The notes under the pieces: model-generated
The model's database searches: none
Seen by the model: only the letters and a program-made list of their open reading frames with translations
What the model was told of the DNA's origin: nothing
Made by a program: the position numbers and the translations under genes
Shown: one piece after another, positions 18,306 to 22,223 of the stretch
How positions within the stretch are numbered: the stretch's first letter is position 1
Layout: the number at the start of each line of letters is the position of its first letter
Source of the DNA: Botryllus schlosseri
Lineage: Eukaryota; Chordata; Ascidiacea; Stolidobranchia; Styelidae
NCBI GenBank assembly: GCA_000444245.1
Contig: ATSW01014936.1
Location: forward strand, 1-22,223
Reading direction: 5' to 3'
Length of the DNA: 22,223 bases

Positions 18306-18524
18306 TTGGACGGAGACAACTACAAAACGTCATAACTGACGCGAAATATGGAATCTGGACATTTGAACGCGTCTTTTGGGAGTCGAACTGGAGAAATAAT
18401 GACATATTTTAGTCAATCCAACAGTATTTCCACTATTCAAATTGCCCGTTTTCTAGTCGGATAATCCAACTTTTGTGATTTGTAAAGAGTGTTCTCTTTT
18501 CCGGATCTCAAAATATGGTATTAA

Positions 18525-19228
18525 GTTCAATTTTATTCATAAAATTTCATCGTATCGAAACATCACAAGACTGCGATACAATGAAAGACAGGAAGATGCT
18601 GAACGACTTGGAGTAATCTTTGAGATCAGACACCCACCTGGCCTAGGCGACGTAAAGAGGAGGCATGCACTGTACACTGAATGAAAGTAAAGGCAGATAA
18701 TATAAAATGATAAGCGACAAAATCAGGTGGCAAGTGACGGGGGGCGAGATCGATATGTTAGGTCGGGGTCCGGTAAATGGCGAGGGCTGACTAGTATTCA
18801 TTCAGTAGAAATTGCCTGTATTTCGACTTGAATGCGAACATGGTCGGCGACTGTCGGACAGCCGGCGAGATACTGTTTCACAAATCAGGTCCGGCATATT
18901 TGATAATGGAGCGATGATCTTTTTTGTCCACCGTATGATAGTTGAACGACGTGGACGCGCGTGTGATGTCATAGCCTATACTTATACATACACTTATTTC
19001 GGGGCAGTGGCCGCAGTGGAACTGATACATAAACTTGGCAATTTCTAGTTTCGGCATATCTTCTATGTTTAGGACACCGAATCTTTTGAGCAGTGATTTG
19101 TTGGACATACACATCCGGGTCCTTTGGGGCCCTGGCTATTATACGGAGGGCCTGATGTTGTAGTTTTTGCAGCGGCTTTAGTGTAGTTTTACTGGTAGCC
19201 CCCCAACAGATGATGGCATATTGTTACT
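18525..19228 (-). mobile_element. LINE (non-LTR retrotransposon), 5'-truncated, with C-terminal RT-frame remnant
   Basis: Minus-strand translation of about 19227-19117 gives YAIICWGATSKTTLKPLQKL followed by QHQALRII, the familiar block at the end of jockey/CR1/L2-like reverse-transcriptase frames. A shift of frame near 19100 leads to LLKRFGVLNIEDMPKLEIAK and FMYQF, then a YDITRA box and IKYAGPDL. A TGA stands where these proteins usually have Trp, followed by NSISPAVRQS and a final LLNEY before TAG at 18791-18793. Below it lies the 3' UTR shared with 16057-16400 and 17953-18185. It is a dead copy, with at least one frameshift and one premature stop; the exact clade is not resolved. Confidence 0.88.
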
Positions 19229-19486
19229 TCGATTGGAATAATGATTAAAAGACATAAAGAGTAAGGCATGTAGTCTCTAAGGCTGTAGAACAGACCACAG
19301 TTCAATTCTATCAGTAACTAATTCATTCATTCCATTTATGTATACAAATTTCTTATAAATATCACGAATGAATCAGTTAGGTCAAACCCCGGACAAGTGT
19401 TTCAATGTAAGTTATCTATCTATTGAAACTGTTGATATATAAGGCTCTTATGAATTCTCTATACTAAAGTTGCTGGCCTTTCGCCA
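19229..19486. other. Intergenic, nothing recognised
   Basis: AT-rich, no supported gene or repeat. Confidence 0.4.
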
Positions 19487-19550
19487 GGTGACGAGTGTCA
19501 GCAGTTGGGTTTACTGAAGCATCAATATGCTATTCAATGGTATATTGAAA
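19487..19550 (+). repeat. R2 repeat, short copy
   Basis: GAGTGTCAGCAGTTGGGTTT, then ATCAATATGCTATTCAATGG and TATATTGAA follow the order of 21495-21557. Confidence 0.6.
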
Positions 19551-19957
19551 TAAGGCGGCAAAGGCTATTTTTCGTGGCCTACGAGCTTACATTTCAAGAA
19601 CCCATAACACGCAATAAAGGAGCATCTGTTATTTGCGGTCTGGCTCATAAACTGACCCGCACAATCAATAGAGCCAACTATCCATCATGTTCGCCAGAAA
19701 ATTGTGAGCTCTATATCTTAAATCAATGAGCGATCAATATCGTGACGGCAAAGTGCTCGGGGACGCGGTCAAATGACTTTGTCGTTCGACAGCAAATCGT
19801 TGCGCTCTGCAACGATTCATTTCTCGAGCTTTATTTCACGGTTGGAGAGTATTAGTTATTGACGAGCGAATGAGTATAGATTCCAAATTACCAGCGGATG
19901 TGTTATCTCAGTTTTACTTTTGCTGAAAGGCGCTCAGTATGCAGACTTGCACAACGA
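19551..19957. other. Intergenic; perfect short hairpin at 19795-19817
   Basis: AATCGTTGC and GCAACGATT form a perfect 9-bp stem around a 5-base loop. No gene is recognised around it. Confidence 0.4.
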
Positions 19958-20040
19958 GCTAATTCTAGTTGTATAATTAGACTAGAGCGAAATGCTGGTA
20001 ATCTAATTCCGATCTAATTTTTCCAAGCCTGGTCAGTAGC
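19958..20040 (-). repeat. ATTAGAT-rich hAT-like end fragment
   Basis: On the minus strand it reads CTGACCAGGCTTGGAAAAAT, then TTAGATCGGAATTAGATTAC and TACAACTAGAATTAG, close in design to the left end of the 847-bp element (CTGACCAGACTTGG plus ATTAGATTAGAATTAG units). Confidence 0.5.
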
Positions 20041-20207
20041 ATTGCAGGCCATTGCGATCTAAAATGTGCACTCGTGACGTCAGAACCGTGTCGTCTTTTC
20101 CAAATTTCGATCAAGGCAAATCTGTAGCGATTCCTTTGAGAAATTACTTTTAGCTGACAAACCTCTGTCAGCTGAGTCATCAGCATCACTGACCTGAGTC
20201 GGTAATC

Positions 20208-20260
20208 ATTGGGTCATCTCCGAGTCAATATGATTGACTCGACTTGTTGCTCGACCCAAT
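20208..20260. repeat. Nested perfect hairpin
   Basis: CGAGTCAAT (20221-20229) and ATTGACTCG (20233-20241) pair across a 3-base loop, and ATTGGGTC (20208-20215) pairs with GACCCAAT (20253-20260) outside them. GAGTC words also fill the 481-bp hAT element, so this may be the remains of a related one. Confidence 0.6.
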
Positions 20261-20360
20261 AGCAGAGACGGGTGAATTTTTTGTGTTTTCAAATCCAAAT
20301 AATCCTGCTCCGGATTTGAGACTCGAGTTGAAATTCTTGTCCACATCAGACGTCTTGTAC

Positions 20361-20540
20361 GAACTACTCGATTTTCAAACTGCGCGACTACAACTAGAAC
20401 TAGAACTATACACACTTTTCAAAATCCGCAAATAGAACTACGCATTTTTCAAAACTCACAACTAGAATTAGATCTACTCACTTTGCGAAACTCGCAACTA
20501 GAACTAGAACTGACGACGTAAAAATCCGCAACGATCTAAA
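20361..20540 (-). repeat. AGTTCTAGTTCTAG-type minisatellite
   Basis: Units of TTTTCAAAACTCACAACTAG and AACTAGAACTA, in the same sense as 5885-6365 and 14431-14695. Confidence 0.75.
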
Positions 20541-20723
20541 TCAAAATTCTAACTAATATAACTGATAATGCGATTTACTGAACTACAGTGAGTTAAAAAA
20601 TATTCGAGATAGAATCAGCGTTTTAAAATGGCTGGTTTAAGTTTTGAAATGGGATGAGTTTGGACCCTCAAAACCCACCCACTGCATGGCTGTACTCCAC
20701 TGTCAGTAGTGAGGACTCTGAGC

Positions 20724-20915
20724 CAGTGGCGTAGCAGCTACTTGGCGCTTATTCCTCTGCGCCGCGGGCAGCAGGTTGCTAGGGCGCGGCAAAAGTTAGG
20801 TGATGACCCAACAAGATTTCCAGTAAATATAATTGAAAAGATTGAAACTATGTCTAAATTTGTGCGGCATTTTGAACGAAAGCCATGGCCGGCAGCATAT
20901 ACTCTTACGCCACTG
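20724..20915. mobile_element. hAT-type mini-element, 192 bp, with 8-bp target duplication
   Basis: Starts CAGTGGCGTAGC and ends TTACGCCACTG. It is flanked by CTCTGAGC at 20716-20723 and again at 20916-20923, a perfect 8-bp duplication. CAGTGGCGTA ends are typical of hAT mini-elements. The interior is GC-richer than the surroundings near its left end (GCGCCGCGGGCAG) and has no transposase frame. Confidence 0.92.
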
Positions 20916-20923
20916 CTCTGAGC

Positions 20924-21380
20924 TAGAAATGGCTGCAGGAACATCACACAACAGAACACCGGTAGGCCCTATCACGATTCACGCCAAACGATGACACATG
21001 TTTCTAGTTGTTTTGCGACTAAATGTGCTTTTAATGCGTAACTAGAACTACAAGTAGAACTACTCAAAAAGCAGTAGGTATTTGAGTGTCAACTTAGTAG
21101 GTCGGCAGTCCGTACAATTCGTTCTGCTCTTCTCATATCATCATAAACTCATCGCTGCCTAATCAATGTCGACTCGATCAATGTCGGCTCAGAGCCGCAA
21201 AATTGAGCCGCCAATCATTTTCAGTCGATATATTCGATTTTATCGCCCTCAAAACCGCGATGAAACACAAGAGAGAAAGACAGAATCCGATTCAACACGT
21301 CACAGTCGTACAGGTTCGTAATAATTGATTGCGTGTCACTAATGGAAATTCCAGAATTCTTGCTCGCTTGGATTGATATA
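20924..21380. other. Intergenic; minisatellite remnant at about 21030-21075
   Basis: 21030-21075 (GCTTTTAATGCGTAACTAG, then AACTACAAGTAGAACTACTC) aligns with 14625-14700. Otherwise nothing is recognised. Confidence 0.45.
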
Positions 21381-21580
21381 ATGATAATTGAATAATATAT
21401 TCATATTGATGTTGAAAATAACATTATCTCAAATCACGTAAAAATTTTTTTCAAATTTCTACTAGTAGCTGACGTTTACCCCTGAGGCCCTGATGAGTGT
21501 CAGCCTGAAATATTCGGGTTTATTTCAATATGAATATACTATTCAACTGTATATTGAACTTCTGTGCCTCCAAGAGACTT
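21381..21580. repeat. R2 foldback repeat, best uninterrupted copy
   Basis: The left arm (about 21388-21420, TTGAATAATATATTCATATT) is the inverted counterpart of the right arm (about 21515-21560, AATATGAATATACTATTCAA). The right part (21467-21580) also contains GCTGACGTTTACCCCTGAGG and GAGTGTCAGCCTGAAATATT, the words around which the hAT element inserted at 2453/3301. Confidence 0.7.
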
Positions 21581-22223
21581 ATAATAAAAATAAGGAATAA
21601 ATAATCATTTATAGAGCGCCGAATATATAACATCCCCGCATTCTATATGGCGATGTATAGGCCTATACACAAGGCCAATAATATATATAAGGTTTGCAAT
21701 ACGTGTAAAAGATGGATTGGAAGGAATCAACACCACTGTAGTTGTAATGCAGGGAGATAATGAAAACTACTGCAATTCGAATCTACATGTTTTTAAAACG
21801 GTTTTGATTTAATGCTTCAAACCAGTGAGTCAGAAAATCTGATTTTTTTCCCACTACGAAAGCGCCGTGATGACGCAACAACCTCTATCTATGAATAATG
21901 CATGACTCTTTATATTTTGAAAAGCCGCCGAAGACGCAAATTGAGTCTTGAACGTTTTGTTTTCCGCTTCCGTTGCCAAATTGAATCTTTACGTTTCCTG
22001 GTTGGTTTTACGAGATTGTAATTTCGTTCTAAAATCTCAGGCAGTGAGCACTGAATGACGTAAAAACCTCAATCCGAGATGGTCCTGACATTTGTACGAC
22101 ATCCTTTCATAAAAAGACAAAAGTCATTGCTGTACAAAGATTGACATCAATAATTCAAGTCTTTTCCGCGAAATCTCGTGTTCCGGTCGGATGGAATCTT
22201 TTTTCAAGCTACTATGGAGTTGA
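21581..22223. other. Intergenic, nothing recognised up to the window end
   Basis: No coding exon or repeat could be supported. One TAGGCCTA palindrome lies at 21658-21665. Confidence 0.45.

Noticed and set aside
20724-20915. Plus and minus open frames (20709-20959) as a small gene
   Set aside because: They coincide with the hAT mini-element and its target duplication, which explains the boundary and composition.

Overview
The window is nuclear DNA of an animal, most likely a marine invertebrate. Three protein genes can be recognised from their own sequence, and one of them is split by five clean GT-AG exons with intron phases that fit. The rest is AT-rich and packed with small non-autonomous DNA transposons, a tRNA-derived SINE, 5'-truncated LINEs and minisatellites. 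I cannot name the phylum. No bacterial-type operons, CRISPR arrays, rRNA or intact tRNA genes were seen, and I recognised no retrovirus, LTR or Polinton-like element.

Layout. 1-699 (+): the 3' end of POLD3, the accessory subunit of DNA polymerase delta. 700-3498: a transposon-rich stretch. It holds an inverted pair of a hAT-like repeat (called R1 here) just after the POLD3 stop, and an 847-bp hAT-type element (2454-3300) with perfect 17-bp terminal inverted repeats and an 8-bp target duplication, sitting inside a foldback repeat (R2). 3499-7560 (-): a complete sideroflexin gene, closest to SFXN2, with five exons coding for 326 residues. Its introns carry minisatellites, a 481-bp hAT element with perfect 8-bp target duplications, and a pair of oppositely oriented arrays flanking exon 3. 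7561-9935: intergenic, made largely of fragments of repeats R1, R5 and hAT-like elements. 9936-12553 (-): one long exon of a receptor tyrosine phosphatase with a sushi domain, a membrane segment, an active D1 and a dead D2; its 5' exon(s) were not found. 12554-22223: no convincing gene. This part holds a tandem pair of R4, a SINE, three same-strand LINE fragments, further minisatellite stretches, a second well-bounded hAT mini-element (20724-20915) and more R1, R2 and R5 copies.

The genes have no shared pathway that I can see: DNA replication and repair (POLD3), mitochondrial carrier (SFXN2), cell-surface signalling (phosphatase). POLD3 faces SFXN2 tail to tail; SFXN2 and the phosphatase are on the same strand. 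The points most worth a second look are the unusual phosphatase (a sushi ectodomain on an R5-type catalytic region, with everything from sushi to stop in one exon), the inverted arrays around SFXN2 exon 3, and the hAT mini-elements that contain or sit in minisatellite arrays. Family labels R1 to R5 are mine and only mean 'these stretches resemble each other by eye'.
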